Positions 1-8,686 are shown, numbered from the stretch's first letter. The stretch is 64,000 nt of DNA from Curtobacterium pusillum (GCF_007680845.1 NZ_VEIY01000005.1:1-64000); one strand, 5' to 3'. The notes: generated by a model not told the origin, from the sequence alone. Numbers and translations: made by a program.

Positions 1-2
1 GG

Positions 3-584
3 CACAACTACACGGGCACGCTGTTCGACCTCCTCAACCCGTTCGCCCTGCTCGCCGGGGCCGCGACCCTCCTGGTGTTCTTCACGCACGGGGTGGTGTT
101 CGTCGCGCTGAAGACCGAGGGCGAGATCCGCGAACGTGCCAAGCGGCTCGCCACCCTCGCCGGCATCCTCACGATCGTCGTCGGCGCCGCGTTCCTGGTG
201 TGGATGGCGTTCGTCCGGGCGACCCCGACCTCGCTCGTCCTGTCGGTCGTCGCCGCGCTCGCGCTCGTCCTCGCGGTGCTCTGCAACGCCTGGGGCAAGG
301 AGGGGCGGGCGTTCACGCTGATGGCCGCCACGATCGCTGCGATCGTCCTGGCGATGTTCACGGCGGTTTTCCCGGACGTCATGCCCGCCACGAACGACCC
401 GGCGAACAGCCTGAACGTGTACAACGCGTCCAGCGGCTCGTACACGCTCGGGGTGATGAGCTGGGTGGCGCTGATCTTCGTCCCGCTCGTGTTCGCCTAC
501 CAGGCCTGGACCTACTGGATCTTCCGCAAGCGCGTCTCGCGGGCACACATCGAGGGGCGGACGGCGCAACCGTCGGCGGCCTGA
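3..584 (+). CDS. cydB: Cytochrome bd ubiquinol oxidase subunit II, C-terminal part
   Basis: The reading frame is open from the window edge (frame starting at base 3) to TGA at 582-584, so the 5' end of the gene lies outside. The visible 193 residues contain hydrophobic helices and the loop FTHGVVFVALKTEGEIRERAK, typical of the CydB C-terminal half, followed by three or four further membrane spans and a short basic tail. CydB with CydA forms the high-affinity quinol oxidase of the cytoplasmic membrane, used at low oxygen. This fits the DevR-type low-oxygen gene block that follows. Family assignment is from sequence recognition; the haem-binding subunit CydA is not visible. Confidence 0.88.
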   Translation, partial: HNYTGTLFDLLNPFALLAGAATLLVFFTHGVVFVALKTEGEIRERAKRLATLAGILTIVVGAAFLVWMAFVRATPTSLVLSVVAALALVLAVLCNAWGKEGRAFTLMAATIAAIVLAMFTAVFPDVMPATNDPANSLNVYNASSGSYTLGVMSWVALIFVPLVFAYQAWTYWIFRKRVSRAHIEGRTAQPSAA

Positions 585-622
585 CGCGGCCACATCCGGT
601 CTGGTCACCACGCGGGCGTGGC

Positions 623-636
623 AGGACGTTGTGCCC
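623..636 (+). promoter_or_regulatory. DosR/DevR-like box (imperfect)
   Basis: The sequence AGGACGTTGTGCCC fits GGGACNTNNGNCCC at 12 of 14 positions. It ends 35 bases before the ATG of the BON gene at 672, the same distance as the perfect box before the second BON gene (4060-4073). Confidence 0.45.
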
Positions 637-671
637 TGCCGCCAGTCGCGTCAGGGCGTGATCCTCTCCAC

Positions 672-1223
672 ATGAGCACAACGATCCCCCCGAGCACGAC
701 AAAACCCGCGGTCATGGACCTCGGAGTCCGCGACCGGATCCTCTGCTCCTGGCGCTCCGAGCGGTCCTTGGACGCGTCGACACTCGATGTGGCCGTCGAC
801 GTCGGCGGCAACCAGATCGTCCTCACCGGCGATGTCGGGTCGTACACCGATCGGGTGACGGCCCACGAGATAGCGTCTGGACAAGCCACCGGATTGCTCC
901 CGATGCGAAACCGGATCGTGGTGCGGCCGCTCGAGTGCGATCCGACCGACCCGGACGCCGTCCTCCAGACCAGGGTGGAGCGCGCTGTCCGCGACGCCGC
1001 GCCACACGCCGACGTGACGATCTCCGCGAGGGACCACGTCGTCCGATTGTCGGGTCGACTCGGCGACGACGACGAACGGCGACGCGTCCACGCCGCCGCA
1101 GCACGCAGCCGCGGAGTGCACTTCGTCGATGACCGCACCACGATCGCTGCGAGTGACCCCCGTTCTGAACGGACCTTGGTCCCTGTCCCTCGTTCGCGGG
1201 CTGTGGAACCGTCGTCGTCATGA
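672..1223 (+). CDS. BON-domain protein
   Basis: A 183-residue protein with two BON-like repeats (about residues 15-75 and 95-155). The signatures are VDVGGNQIVLTGDVGS and ISARDHVVRLSGRLGDD, each the alternating strand-turn-strand of BON modules. BON domains bind phospholipid or other macromolecules and are frequent in stress proteins; no enzymatic role is expected. There is no signal peptide, so it is probably cytoplasmic. The ATG at 672 was chosen because the upstream 18 codons of the longer ORF are not BON-like and run into the DevR-like box at 623-636. The stop overlaps the ATG of a small ORF (ATGA at 1220). Confidence 0.7.
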   Translation: MSTTIPPSTTKPAVMDLGVRDRILCSWRSERSLDASTLDVAVDVGGNQIVLTGDVGSYTDRVTAHEIASGQATGLLPMRNRIVVRPLECDPTDPDAVLQTRVERAVRDAAPHADVTISARDHVVRLSGRLGDDDERRRVHAAAARSRGVHFVDDRTTIAASDPRSERTLVPVPRSRAVEPSSS

Positions 1224-1396
1224 AGAACCGGACCGCTTCCACACCGCCCCGTCACCGCGCCGTCGAGGACCCGACCGAGAACCCTCCGAGCGTGACCATC
1301 GAGCTGTGTCCGACGGAGCCACTGGACGTCGAGACGTTGCTCAGCATCGGTGCGACGCTCCGCGCCGCCGACCGACTGCACCCACACGAGCGCTGA
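1220..1396 (+). CDS. Small ORF coupled to the BON gene
   Basis: A 58-codon ORF whose ATG overlaps the BON stop codon as ATGA, the usual sign of translational coupling in this genome. The peptide starts MKNRTASTPPRHRAVEDP and ends LSIGATLRAADRLHPHER. No family is recognised. It overlaps the longer frame that continues to 2076, and the two may be parts of one gene separated by a frameshift near 1390. Real expression is uncertain. Confidence 0.35.
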   Translation: MKNRTASTPPRHRAVEDPTENPPSVTIELCPTEPLDVETLLSIGATLRAADRLHPHER

Positions 1397-1404
1397 GCGC
1401 GATC

Positions 1405-2076
1405 GTGGACGCTCGAGCGACGACTCAGCCACCGCTGACCGGAGCCGCGGCCGCCTCGCGCCGCGCCTGGTGCGAGCTCGAACCAGCCGTACGCGCGGGA
1501 CTCCTCAGCGAGACCAGCCACCTCGCGGTGGCGGGCAGGGGTGCCGGCCGAACGCCGTGCGAACGGACCGATGGGGCAGTCCTCGACTCCCCCGCCGTTC
1601 GCTGCGACCGCGTCCTGATCGCGATGGCCGACCTGCTCCGGACGGCGTCCGTTCCTCGCCGACGAGCACTGCGCTCAGCGCAGGTCGTGGTCGACACCGG
1701 GTTCCCGCTCGAGCGCGCCGTCGTGTCCGTCGCCGCGGCGCTGATCGTGGGGGAAACGGTGACCCTGGGGTTCGTCGGCGGCTTGGACCGAGCGTCGGCG
1801 GCCTACGTTCGGTCCCTGGCCGCACTGCTGCCCGGGCACGTCCTCCGCGTTCGCTTCGGTGATCGGCTTGTGTCGGGTGGGCACGACCGGGTGAGCTGGT
1901 TGTCTCCGTCCTGCTGCGCGGAGTCCTCGCCGTTCGACCTGCACATCCTCGACCAGATCGCCTCGCTTCAGATCGCCCCGGTGCTGCACACAGGCGCATC
2001 GGGGCGTCCTGCCGTACGCAGCGCGGTCCGTGGGACTTCTGACCCTGCCTCGGGGCGAGCACCCGCGACAAGGTGA
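1405..2076 (+). CDS. Hypothetical protein of the DevR-box block
   Basis: A 223-residue reading frame from a GTG at 1405; the same frame stays open back to 1129. The part at about 1650-1950 reads like a folded protein (VVVDTGFPLERAVVSVAAAL, then GFVGGLDRASAAYVRSLAAL and LLPGHVLRVRFGDRL), while both ends are rich in Arg, Pro and Ala. No family is recognised. The DevR-like box for the next gene (2032-2045) lies inside its last codons. The true start is unclear, and an upstream frameshift from the ORF at 1220 is possible. Confidence 0.35.
   Translation: MDARATTQPPLTGAAAASRRAWCELEPAVRAGLLSETSHLAVAGRGAGRTPCERTDGAVLDSPAVRCDRVLIAMADLLRTASVPRRRALRSAQVVVDTGFPLERAVVSVAAALIVGETVTLGFVGGLDRASAAYVRSLAALLPGHVLRVRFGDRLVSGGHDRVSWLSPSCCAESSPFDLHILDQIASLQIAPVLHTGASGRPAVRSAVRGTSDPASGRAPATR
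2032..2045 (+). promoter_or_regulatory. DosR/DevR-like box upstream of alcohol dehydrogenase
   Basis: GGGACTTCTGACCC matches all fixed positions of GGGACNTNNGNCCC and lies 96 bases before the ATG of the alcohol dehydrogenase gene at 2142. Confidence 0.6.
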
Positions 2077-2141
2077 CTCCACGGGCGCCGATCGGCGCAG
2101 GACACCAGGTCCCGGCCACGCCCGTGAGGAGAGGTCATCCC

Positions 2142-3212
2142 ATGAAGGCAGCAGTCGTCCACCAGCTCGGTCAGCCCCTCGTCGTCGAGGACCGGCCGCT
2201 CCCCACGCCCGGCGCCGGACAGGTCCTCGTCCGGATCGAGGCCTCCGGCCTCTGTCACACCGACATCCACGCCGCACGCGGAGACTGGCCGGTCAAGCCG
2301 ACGCCACCGTTCGTCCCCGGCCACGAGGGCGTCGGCATCATCGAGGAGCTCGGTGACGGTGTCACGAACCGACGGATCGGGGACCGCGTCGCGCTCCCCT
2401 GGCTCGGACACGCCTGCGGCCACTGCCGCTACTGCGTGGAAGGCCGCGAGACCCTCTGCGAGCAGCAGCAGAACACCGGCTACTCCATCGACGGCGCCTT
2501 CGGGCAGTTCGCCGTCGCGGACGCGGACTACGTCGTCCCGGTGCCCGCTGGCGTCACCCCGGAGGACGCAGCCCCCCTCACGTGCGCGGGCGTCACGACG
2601 TACAAGGCCTTGAAGGTCGCCGGGATCACGCCGTCCGAGACCGTCGCCGTCTTCGGCGTCGGCGGTCTCGGGCACCTCGCGGTGCAGTACGCGCGGGTGT
2701 TCGGTGCGCAGGTCATCGGCGTCGACGTCGAACCGGCCAAGCTTCAGCTCGCCCGGGACCTCGGCGCGGACCGCGCCGTCGACGCGTCCTCCGGCGACGC
2801 GGCCGCTCAGATCCAGGAACTCGGCGGCGCGGACGTCGCCGTCGTGCTCGCAGCGTCCGCCAGCGTGTTCGAGCAGGCGTTCGCCTCCCTGAAGCGGGGA
2901 GGGCGCCTCGTCTGCGTCGCGCTGCCGGCGGACGGAACGATGAGCATCCCGATCTTCGACACCGTCCTCAAGGGCATCTCGATCATCGGCTCGATCGTCG
3001 GGACCCGGCAGGACCTCGCCGAGGTCTTCGCCCTGCACGCCGCCGGGCGGACCCGTGTCGTCTCGGTACGCCGGCCCCTCGCCGACGTGAACGAGGCGAT
3101 GGCCGACGTCCTCGCCGGCCGGGTACCGGCCCGGATCGTGTTCGACATGCCGCCCGTCCAGCGAGAGCAGATCGTCGCCGAGGACGAGTCCACGTCGTCT
3201 GGAACGCGGTGA
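2142..3212 (+). CDS. adhP: Zinc-dependent alcohol dehydrogenase
   Basis: A 356-residue medium-chain dehydrogenase/reductase oxidising primary alcohols with NAD+ or reducing aldehydes. Catalytic zinc ligands are visible as Cys38 (GLCHTD), His61-Glu62 (GHEG) and Cys148. The structural zinc lobe is Cys92, Cys95, Cys98 and Cys106. The Rossmann motif GVGGLG is at about 172-177. Length and motif order are those of bacterial AdhP/AdhA. The ATG at 2142 was chosen for a normal family N-terminus (MKAAVVH) and an upstream GAGGAGAGG ribosome site. It has a DevR-like box upstream and overlaps the next gene by GTGA. In low oxygen it would serve fermentative NAD+ recycling; that role is inferred. Confidence 0.9.
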   Translation: MKAAVVHQLGQPLVVEDRPLPTPGAGQVLVRIEASGLCHTDIHAARGDWPVKPTPPFVPGHEGVGIIEELGDGVTNRRIGDRVALPWLGHACGHCRYCVEGRETLCEQQQNTGYSIDGAFGQFAVADADYVVPVPAGVTPEDAAPLTCAGVTTYKALKVAGITPSETVAVFGVGGLGHLAVQYARVFGAQVIGVDVEPAKLQLARDLGADRAVDASSGDAAAQIQELGGADVAVVLAASASVFEQAFASLKRGGRLVCVALPADGTMSIPIFDTVLKGISIIGSIVGTRQDLAEVFALHAAGRTRVVSVRRPLADVNEAMADVLAGRVPARIVFDMPPVQREQIVAEDESTSSGTR

Positions 3213-3604
3213 TCAGCACGGGCCTCGCGGTCCACGACGACCGGACGCTCGGCGCGTCCGAGTGCTGGTCGCTCATCGGAGGAGTCCGGAGCGGCCGGCT
3301 CGTCCGGGGCACTGTATCCCAGGCGGAGGCCGTTGTCGTGGACTCCGCAAGCGGGTGCCTCGTCCTCGAGGGGCCCCTTCTCGGTGAGCTCGGTTCGGGC
3401 GGGAGAGCCGTGTTCGAGACGGGTGCTCAAAATCCGACGGGTGGCTGGAGCGTCATCGTCGTCGGCCACGCCGAACCGCTCGTCGTCCGGGTTGGACGCG
3501 GAGGACCGCTGCAGCGTTGGCGCTTCGACGTCCAGGAACTCAGCGGGATCGTGTTCACGTCCGACGCGCTCCGGGCAGGCCGGGCGGACGCCGTCCGTAC
3601 CTGA
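3209..3604 (+). CDS. Pyridoxamine 5'-phosphate oxidase-like split-barrel protein
   Basis: A 131-residue protein whose GTG start overlaps the stop of the alcohol dehydrogenase gene (GTGA), so the two are co-transcribed. It follows the pattern of small FMN-binding split-barrel proteins: an N-terminal helix (LGASECWSLIGGVRSGRL), a strand-rich middle, and GWSVIVVGHAEPL near residue 85. It is diverged from the clear family member at 16114; the usual P-V-N-Y strand is replaced by AEAVVVDSASGC, so flavin binding is unsure. Such genes recur in actinobacterial DevR regulons beside stress proteins. Confidence 0.55.
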   Translation: MISTGLAVHDDRTLGASECWSLIGGVRSGRLVRGTVSQAEAVVVDSASGCLVLEGPLLGELGSGGRAVFETGAQNPTGGWSVIVVGHAEPLVVRVGRGGPLQRWRFDVQELSGIVFTSDALRAGRADAVRT

Positions 3605-4059
3605 CGGGCGCCGAGCAGGAGCAGCCGACAGAGAACTTGCGGGCCGATCTGGAGCGACGAGGGCGAGGCTCGGTGCACGCTGCACCGGGCCTCGCTCCGT
3701 GCTGGTCGCCCAGCCTGCCCGTCCTCCTGTGCCAGGGTTTTCCGTTCGGTGGTACGTCTGTGTCATCGTTCCTCGCTCACGATGGGATCCGTCAGGCGCG
3801 AAGTGCCTCCCAACGAAGACGAACGGTCCGGGACGACGCAGACCGGCGTCTCGACGGTCCGGGACGAACTGGCCGATGATTCCCACCGCGTCGGGTCGAC
3901 TGAGCTGCGCTCCGGAGCGGGATCGAGGCGGCAGAACAGAGCGCGACAAACGGCGTGATGTGGTGACGCACGTTCATCTGCGCCTCCTCCGAGTGTCCGA
4001 ACGCCGCTGAACTGGGCCGAGGTCTTCCGCTGGATCTGCGCGCCGGACGGGGAACCGAC
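3605..4059. other. Intergenic stretch without a recognised gene
   Basis: About 450 bases between the split-barrel gene and the second BON gene. Several frames stay open on both strands, but none has a recognisable protein. A minus-strand stretch reads ETPVCVVPDR, which resembles the end of a universal stress protein, but no other part of such a protein is present. Confidence 0.4.
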
Positions 4060-4073
4060 GGGACGTTGGACCC
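4060..4073 (+). promoter_or_regulatory. DosR/DevR-like box upstream of BON gene
   Basis: GGGACGTTGGACCC fits the DevR box at every fixed position and ends 35 bases before the ATG at 4109, close enough to overlap the promoter. Confidence 0.6.
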
Positions 4074-4108
4074 TCCCGTAGGGCCGGCCAAGGCCGGACG
4101 GTGAGTTC

Positions 4109-4777
4109 ATGACAGAACACAGCGTGAACCACCGTCCCGACGCCGACGTGAAGGCCGACGTCGAAGAGGAACTCGACTGGACCCCCGGTCTCGACGTCGC
4201 CGCGATCGGCGTCGCCGTCGAGGACGGCGTCGTGACGCTCACCGGCCAGGTCGACAACCACACCGAGCGAGTGCAGGCTGCCAAAGCGGCACTGCGGGTC
4301 GCGGGCGTTCGCGGCCTCGCCGAGGAACTCGACGTCCGAAGCCCGAGCGCCCGCACCGACGCCGAGATCGCCTCGGACGTCCGGGCCGCGCTCGACGCCG
4401 ACGCGTCTGTTCCGTCCGACACGATCGACGTGCAGGTGCGGGATCGCATCGTCACCCTCACCGGCTCGGCCCACTGGCACTTCCAACGGCTCGCCGCCGT
4501 CCGGGATGCCGAGCGGGTCGCGTCCGTCCAGTTCGTCCTCGACCGCGTGGAGTTGACCCCGCGCCCGAGCGCGCCGGACACTGCAGAGCGGATCCGTCAC
4601 GCGTTCGTCCGTCACGCCGAACTCGACGCCGACCGCATCGACGTCGCGGTCGTCGGCACGATCGTCACCCTCACCGGCCACGCCCGGACCTGGGCGGAAC
4701 GACGGCAGGCGGAGATCGCGGCCTGGCGTTCGCCGCACGTCACCGAGGTCGACGACCGGATCGTCGTCGACGAGTGA
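4109..4777 (+). CDS. Triple BON-domain protein
   Basis: A 222-residue protein made of three consecutive BON repeats (about residues 8-75, 85-150 and 160-222). Each has the pattern 'V..G.VTLTG.': DGVVTLTGQVDNHTE, DRIVTLTGSAHWHFQ and GTIVTLTGHARTWAE. It resembles OsmY/BON proteins but has no signal peptide, so it is probably cytoplasmic or peripheral to the membrane. It stands alone under a perfect DevR-like box and is followed by a strong hairpin (4790-4827). It is a likely paralogue of the BON gene at 672. Confidence 0.82.
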   Translation: MTEHSVNHRPDADVKADVEEELDWTPGLDVAAIGVAVEDGVVTLTGQVDNHTERVQAAKAALRVAGVRGLAEELDVRSPSARTDAEIASDVRAALDADASVPSDTIDVQVRDRIVTLTGSAHWHFQRLAAVRDAERVASVQFVLDRVELTPRPSAPDTAERIRHAFVRHAELDADRIDVAVVGTIVTLTGHARTWAERRQAEIAAWRSPHVTEVDDRIVVDE

Positions 4778-4789
4778 CCACGTGACGGA

Positions 4790-4827
4790 ACGGGAGACGC
4801 GGTGCCAGCTGGCAGCGCGCCTCCCGT
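4790..4827. terminator. Bidirectional hairpin of the GACGGGAGG family
   Basis: The stem ACGGGAGACGCGGTGCC (4790-4806) pairs with 4811-4827 around the loop AGCT, between the convergent BON and SDR genes. It is one of several near-identical hairpins in the window. Confidence 0.7.
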
Positions 4828-4851
4828 CCCGCCATGCGATCGAGATTCCGG

Positions 4852-5625
4852 TCAGATGGCGGACCAGCCGCCGTCGGAGGGAAGGACGACTCCGGTGACG
4901 TTCGCGGAGTCGTCGCTGAGGAGCCAGGTGATCGCGGCGGCGAGCTGCCCGGCGGTCGCGATCGGTGGGACGTTCGTCTGCATGTACGGTCCGAGCCGCT
5001 CGCCCGCGTAGTGCGACCGGAAGGGTGCTTCGATACTGGTCGCGACCGCCCCGGGTGCGACCGCGTTGCAGCGGACACCGGCGGGTGCGTAGAAGAACGC
5101 CGTGCTGAGCGTGAACCCGTTCACGGCGTGCTTCGACGTCGTGTACGCGGTTCCGGCCGCGGAGCCCCGGAGGCCGGCTTCGGATGACACGTTCACGATG
5201 CTGCCGGTCCGTGCCGTGATCATCTTGGGGAGGACCGCGCGCGTGAGCCGCATCACGGCGGTGAGGTTCACGGTGAGGACGCGGTCCCAGACGTCGTCGT
5301 CGAGTTCGGCGGTCGGGAGGAAGCCATCCATGATCCCCGCCACGTTCGCGAGGCCGTCGATGTGCTCGCCGGCCTCGGCGAGCACGCGGTCAATCGTCCG
5401 ACGGTCGGCGAGGTCGCCGACGACGGTGACGAGACGTTCAGAAGCCACGTCGCCGACGAGTGCCGCGAGCCGATCCTCCAGGAGGTCGACCGCCACGACC
5501 CGGCTCCCTTCCGCGATGAGCCGTTCCGTCGTCGCCCTGCCGATGCCGGCACCCGCTCCGGTCACGATCACCGTCCGCCCGTCGAAGCGCGCTCTCGAGG
5601 TCGTTGCCGCGTCGTCCATGTCCAC
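4852..5625 (-). CDS. SDR family oxidoreductase
   Basis: A 257-residue classical short-chain dehydrogenase/reductase. The nucleotide-binding glycine motif is TGAGAGIG near residue 21, and the catalytic YTTSK (Tyr/Lys) is near residue 165. The Ser is in NVSSEAG, and the C-terminal SDGGW closes the fold. The substrate cannot be read from sequence. A paralogue with long identical stretches (for example EAGLRGSAAGTAYTTSKHAV) lies at 21813-22589. Two DevR-like boxes lie between it and the divergent stress-protein gene at 5817, so both may respond to the same signal. The ATG at 5625 gives a short extension before the Rossmann strand; 5619 is an alternative. Confidence 0.85.
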   Translation of the reverse strand: MDMDDAATTSRARFDGRTVIVTGAGAGIGRATTERLIAEGSRVVAVDLLEDRLAALVGDVASERLVTVVGDLADRRTIDRVLAEAGEHIDGLANVAGIMDGFLPTAELDDDVWDRVLTVNLTAVMRLTRAVLPKMITARTGSIVNVSSEAGLRGSAAGTAYTTSKHAVNGFTLSTAFFYAPAGVRCNAVAPGAVATSIEAPFRSHYAGERLGPYMQTNVPPIATAGQLAAAITWLLSDDSANVTGVVLPSDGGWSAI

Positions 5626-5691
5626 TCCCGTCGTTTCATCGCCGGTGGCCCCGGCTCAGGCCATCCCAGTCCGGACGCGCCGCACGCACCA

Positions 5692-5705
5692 GGGACTTCC
5701 GACCC
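5692..5705 (+). promoter_or_regulatory. DosR/DevR-like box in divergent SDR/stress-protein promoter region
   Basis: GGGACTTCCGACCC fits the box fully. A weaker second copy, GGGACCTTCGACAC, lies at 5719-5732. Paired boxes of this kind are common in DevR-controlled promoters. They lie 67 bases from the SDR start and 85-112 bases from the stress-protein start. Confidence 0.55.
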
Positions 5706-5816
5706 GGCCGAAGGATCCGGGACCTTCGACACTGCGGCTGGCCGTTCCGCACGGGTAGCGTCCGGACGCACCGCGTCGTGATGGTCCGACGCGACACCAG
5801 GACGAAGGAGAACGTC

Positions 5817-6647
5817 ATGTCAGTCGAGCACATCGTCGTCGGCGTCGACGACGCCCAGGCCAGCTGGACCGCGCTCCGTTGGGCGGCGAACCGCGCCGCC
5901 GACGGCGCCACGAACGTCGAGATCGTGCACGTGATGGAGTCCACTGACGCCGACGCCGCGGCTGTCCGCGCGCGGCTCGCCGAGGCCGCAGGGTTCGTCC
6001 GCACCACCGCGCCCGGGGCGACGGTCACCACCGCGGTCCATCGGGGCCCCGCGGCGGACGCGCTCGTGCGGGCAGCCGCATCGGAGGACCTCCTGGTCAT
6101 CGGTGCGCACCGCACCCGACGAATCCGTTCCGCTGCGACCGGGTCCACCCCGGAGCGGATCGCCACCAAGGCGACGGTACCGACCGTCGTCGTCCCGGAC
6201 GACTGGACGTTCGGCACGGGTCCCGTCGTCATCGGTATCGACGCTGCGACCGGGGGCCGCGCCCTCGCGTTCGGGCTGCACGAAGCACGTCGCACCGGCC
6301 GCTCCGTGCAGCTCGTGCACGCGTGGAAGGCGACCGCCCCGGTGGCCGCACATCCGCTGGCGATCCTCGCGGACCCCTCGGGAGCAGACGCGGAGTCCGC
6401 TCGTCTCGTGCTCGACGCCGCGTCACGCGCCGCCGCCGACCTCGAACCGACGGTCCCGACGCGCGCCGCGCTCTGGGAAGGCGATGCGGGTGAGGCCCTC
6501 ACGAAGGCCGCCGTCGAAGCGTCGCTGATCGTAATCGGCCGACGGCACCGGACCACGATCGGCGGGGAATTGTTCGGGTCCGTCGGGCGCCAGACGATGC
6601 AGCGGTCGAAGACCCCGCTCGTCACCGTGCCGGAACCGACCGCCTGA
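5817..6647 (+). CDS. Universal stress protein, tandem domains
   Basis: A 276-residue protein with two UspA domains (about 1-140 and 145-276). The first opens with IVVGVDDAQASWTALRWA and closes with PTVVVPDDW. The second has the ATP-binding glycine pattern GRRHRTTIGGELFGSVGRQ before the final strand TPLVTVPE. Tandem Usp proteins of this length are hallmark members of the mycobacterial DosR and Streptomyces DevR regulons. It was started at ATG 5817 behind GAAGGAG; the long upstream extension of the frame is non-coding. The 3' end overlaps the convergent P-type ATPase gene by 26 bases. Confidence 0.88.
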   Translation: MSVEHIVVGVDDAQASWTALRWAANRAADGATNVEIVHVMESTDADAAAVRARLAEAAGFVRTTAPGATVTTAVHRGPAADALVRAAASEDLLVIGAHRTRRIRSAATGSTPERIATKATVPTVVVPDDWTFGTGPVVIGIDAATGGRALAFGLHEARRTGRSVQLVHAWKATAPVAAHPLAILADPSGADAESARLVLDAASRAAADLEPTVPTRAALWEGDAGEALTKAAVEASLIVIGRRHRTTIGGELFGSVGRQTMQRSKTPLVTVPEPTA

Positions 6648-8499
6648 CCCGACGGACGGTCGCGTCGGAGCGTGCCCCGGGCTGCGCCGCCCGGAGCGCA
6701 GCGACGATCGTCACGACGTCGACGAGTTCCTGCAAGACGGCGCCGACCACGGCGGGGACGACACCGGTCAGCGCGACGAGCATGAGGCCCAGCGAAGCGC
6801 CCATCCCGACCCAGAGGCTCTGTCGGGCGATCCGGACGGTCTCACGACCGATGCGGACGGCGTCGACCACCCGTCCGACGTCCTCGACGAGCACGACGGC
6901 GTCAGCGGTCTCGCTCGCCGCGGTGGCTCCTCGCGCGCCCATCGCGACGCCCACGTCCGCAACGGCCAGGACCGGAGCGTCGTTGACGCCGTCGCCGACC
7001 ATCAGGACTGGACGCTCCACGATCGCTCGGACCGCATCCACCTTGTCGCTGGGTCGGCACTCCGCCCGGAGGACCGGGACCCGGACCTCGTCCGCGACCG
7101 CTCCAGCCGTGGTGGCCGCATCGCCGGTGAGTATCGACACGTCCCGCACCCCGAGCGCTCTCAGCGACGCGATGGTCTCCCGGGCCTCTGGGCGGACCGG
7201 GTCGCGAAGCACGAGGCAACCGGCAGACGCGCCGTCGACGACGACGTACGACACCACTCGGCCGCCCAGGACGACGGCAGGCTGGGTCTGCGCAGCACGT
7301 CGACGAGCGAACCCCAGGGTGCCCACCGCCACATCCCGCCCCTCGACCTGAGCCGTCACCCCGTCCGCTTCCGACTCAACCGCCGACGTTACTCGCGCCA
7401 GCGAGATCCCCTCCGCCTTCGCCGTCTCGACGATGGACGAAGCGAGGGTGTGAGACGAGTACTGCTCCGCGCTCGCGGCCAGGCGGAGCAGCTCCTCCCG
7501 CCCCGGGCCGCCCGCGACCGTGACGACCCGTTCGAGCGTCGGGCGCCCGAGGGTCAACGTCCCCGTCTTGTCGAACACGACCGTCCGGACGGACGAAAGC
7601 CGTTCGATCACCGATGCGTCTTTCAGGACGACGTCCGCCTTCGCAGCACGACCGATGCCGCCCAGGAACGCCACCGGTGCCGCGATCAGCATCGGGCACG
7701 GCGTCGCGAGGACCAGGACTTCGGCGAACCGACGGGGGTCCCCGCTGGCCCACCACCCCAGCCCGCCCAGCGCGATGGCCAAGACCGTGAACCACGGGGC
7801 GTAGCGGTCGGCGAGCCGCACCGTCTGCGGCCTCGACTCCATGGCACCGGCGACCAGCTGGACGATCCGCTGGTACTCGCTCGCCGCCGCGGGCCGCAGG
7901 GCCCTGATGATCACCGCCGCGGGACCGTTCACCGCGCCACTCGAGACCGTCCCCGTCGCCACAACGCCGACGGGCACGCTCTCGCCCGTGATCCTGGAGA
8001 GGTCGAACGTGGCGCGGTCCGACACGAGTGCCGCATCGACGGGTACGACCTCGGACGGTCGCACGACCAGGACGTCACCGACTGCCACTTCGTCGACATC
8101 GACGTCCTCGACGATGCTGCCGCGGCTGCGGTGCGCGGTCCGCGGGACGTCGGACAACAGCGTCGACAGCTGCCGGGTCGCCCGCCGACGAGCGAAGTCC
8201 TCCAGCGCCTCACCCCCGATGAGCATCAGCACGATCACGAACGCCGCGAGCCACTCACCGACCGCGACGGTCGCGACGATCGCCGTCACCGCGAGCAGGT
8301 CGAGACCGAGTCGCCCCCGCACCATCGACCGCACCATCGACACGGCTTCGATGCCCGCGACGAGCACAGCCGTCGACGAGAACAGCCACGGCACGACGAA
8401 TCCCGAACCCCCCAGCGTCAGGACGAGGCCGGCGACCCCGATGACGGAAGCGACGACCAGTCTCGTCCGGACGAACGCGCCCTCTGACGACCACGACAT
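6622..8499 (-). CDS. P1B-like metal-translocating P-type ATPase
   Basis: A 625-residue membrane ATPase. In order: several N-terminal helices, the actuator loop with TGES at about 171-174, the ion-binding helix motif TPCPM at about 266-270, the phosphorylation site DKTGTLT with Asp310, GDGVNDAP in the hinge, and two C-terminal helices. There is no N-terminal heavy-metal-associated domain. P1B enzymes usually carry CPC or CPH here and an HP dipeptide in the nucleotide domain. This one has TPCP and SSHT, so the cation is uncertain. The start at 8499 (MSWSSEG) was chosen because the upstream 237 codons of the open frame have no homology and overlap the divergent stress gene. It is divergent from that gene across a DevR-like box. 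Confidence 0.85.
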   Translation of the reverse strand: MSWSSEGAFVRTRLVVASVIGVAGLVLTLGGSGFVVPWLFSSTAVLVAGIEAVSMVRSMVRGRLGLDLLAVTAIVATVAVGEWLAAFVIVLMLIGGEALEDFARRRATRQLSTLLSDVPRTAHRSRGSIVEDVDVDEVAVGDVLVVRPSEVVPVDAALVSDRATFDLSRITGESVPVGVVATGTVSSGAVNGPAAVIIRALRPAAASEYQRIVQLVAGAMESRPQTVRLADRYAPWFTVLAIALGGLGWWASGDPRRFAEVLVLATPCPMLIAAPVAFLGGIGRAAKADVVLKDASVIERLSSVRTVVFDKTGTLTLGRPTLERVVTVAGGPGREELLRLAASAEQYSSHTLASSIVETAKAEGISLARVTSAVESEADGVTAQVEGRDVAVGTLGFARRRAAQTQPAVVLGGRVVSYVVVDGASAGCLVLRDPVRPEARETIASLRALGVRDVSILTGDAATTAGAVADEVRVPVLRAECRPSDKVDAVRAIVERPVLMVGDGVNDAPVLAVADVGVAMGARGATAASETADAVVLVEDVGRVVDAVRIGRETVRIARQSLWVGMGASLGLMLVALTGVVPAVVGAVLQELVDVVTIVAALRAAQPGARSDATVRRVRRSVPAR

Positions 8500-8571
8500 G
8501 GAACCTCCGACGCTCCGCGGACGGCACTCGCCCGCCTCGACGACCCTCGGTGCTGCGTCTCGGACCGGCAA

Positions 8572-8611
8572 GGGAAGAAAGTCCCTTCCCGTCCGGGGGG
8601 ACCTTGGACCC
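8572..8611. promoter_or_regulatory. Pair of DosR/DevR-like boxes between ATPase and stress-protein genes
   Basis: GGGACCTTGGACCC at 8598-8611 is a perfect fit. GGGAAGAAAGTCCC at 8572-8585 fits the reverse box with one mismatch. They lie in the divergent promoter region, 76 bases from the ATG at 8687 and 73 bases from the ATPase start. Confidence 0.6.
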
Positions 8612-8686
8612 TTCGACGGGTGTGCGGGCCCGCCTACGCTCTTCCGCACGCCGGCGAGCCAGCCGAGCGGACGTGAGGAGCGCATC

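Noticed and set aside
3763..3880. Minus-strand stretch reading ETPVCVVPDR, like the end of a universal stress protein
   Set aside because: No glycine-rich ATP loop or other Usp segment is found next to it in any frame; a chance match is more likely.
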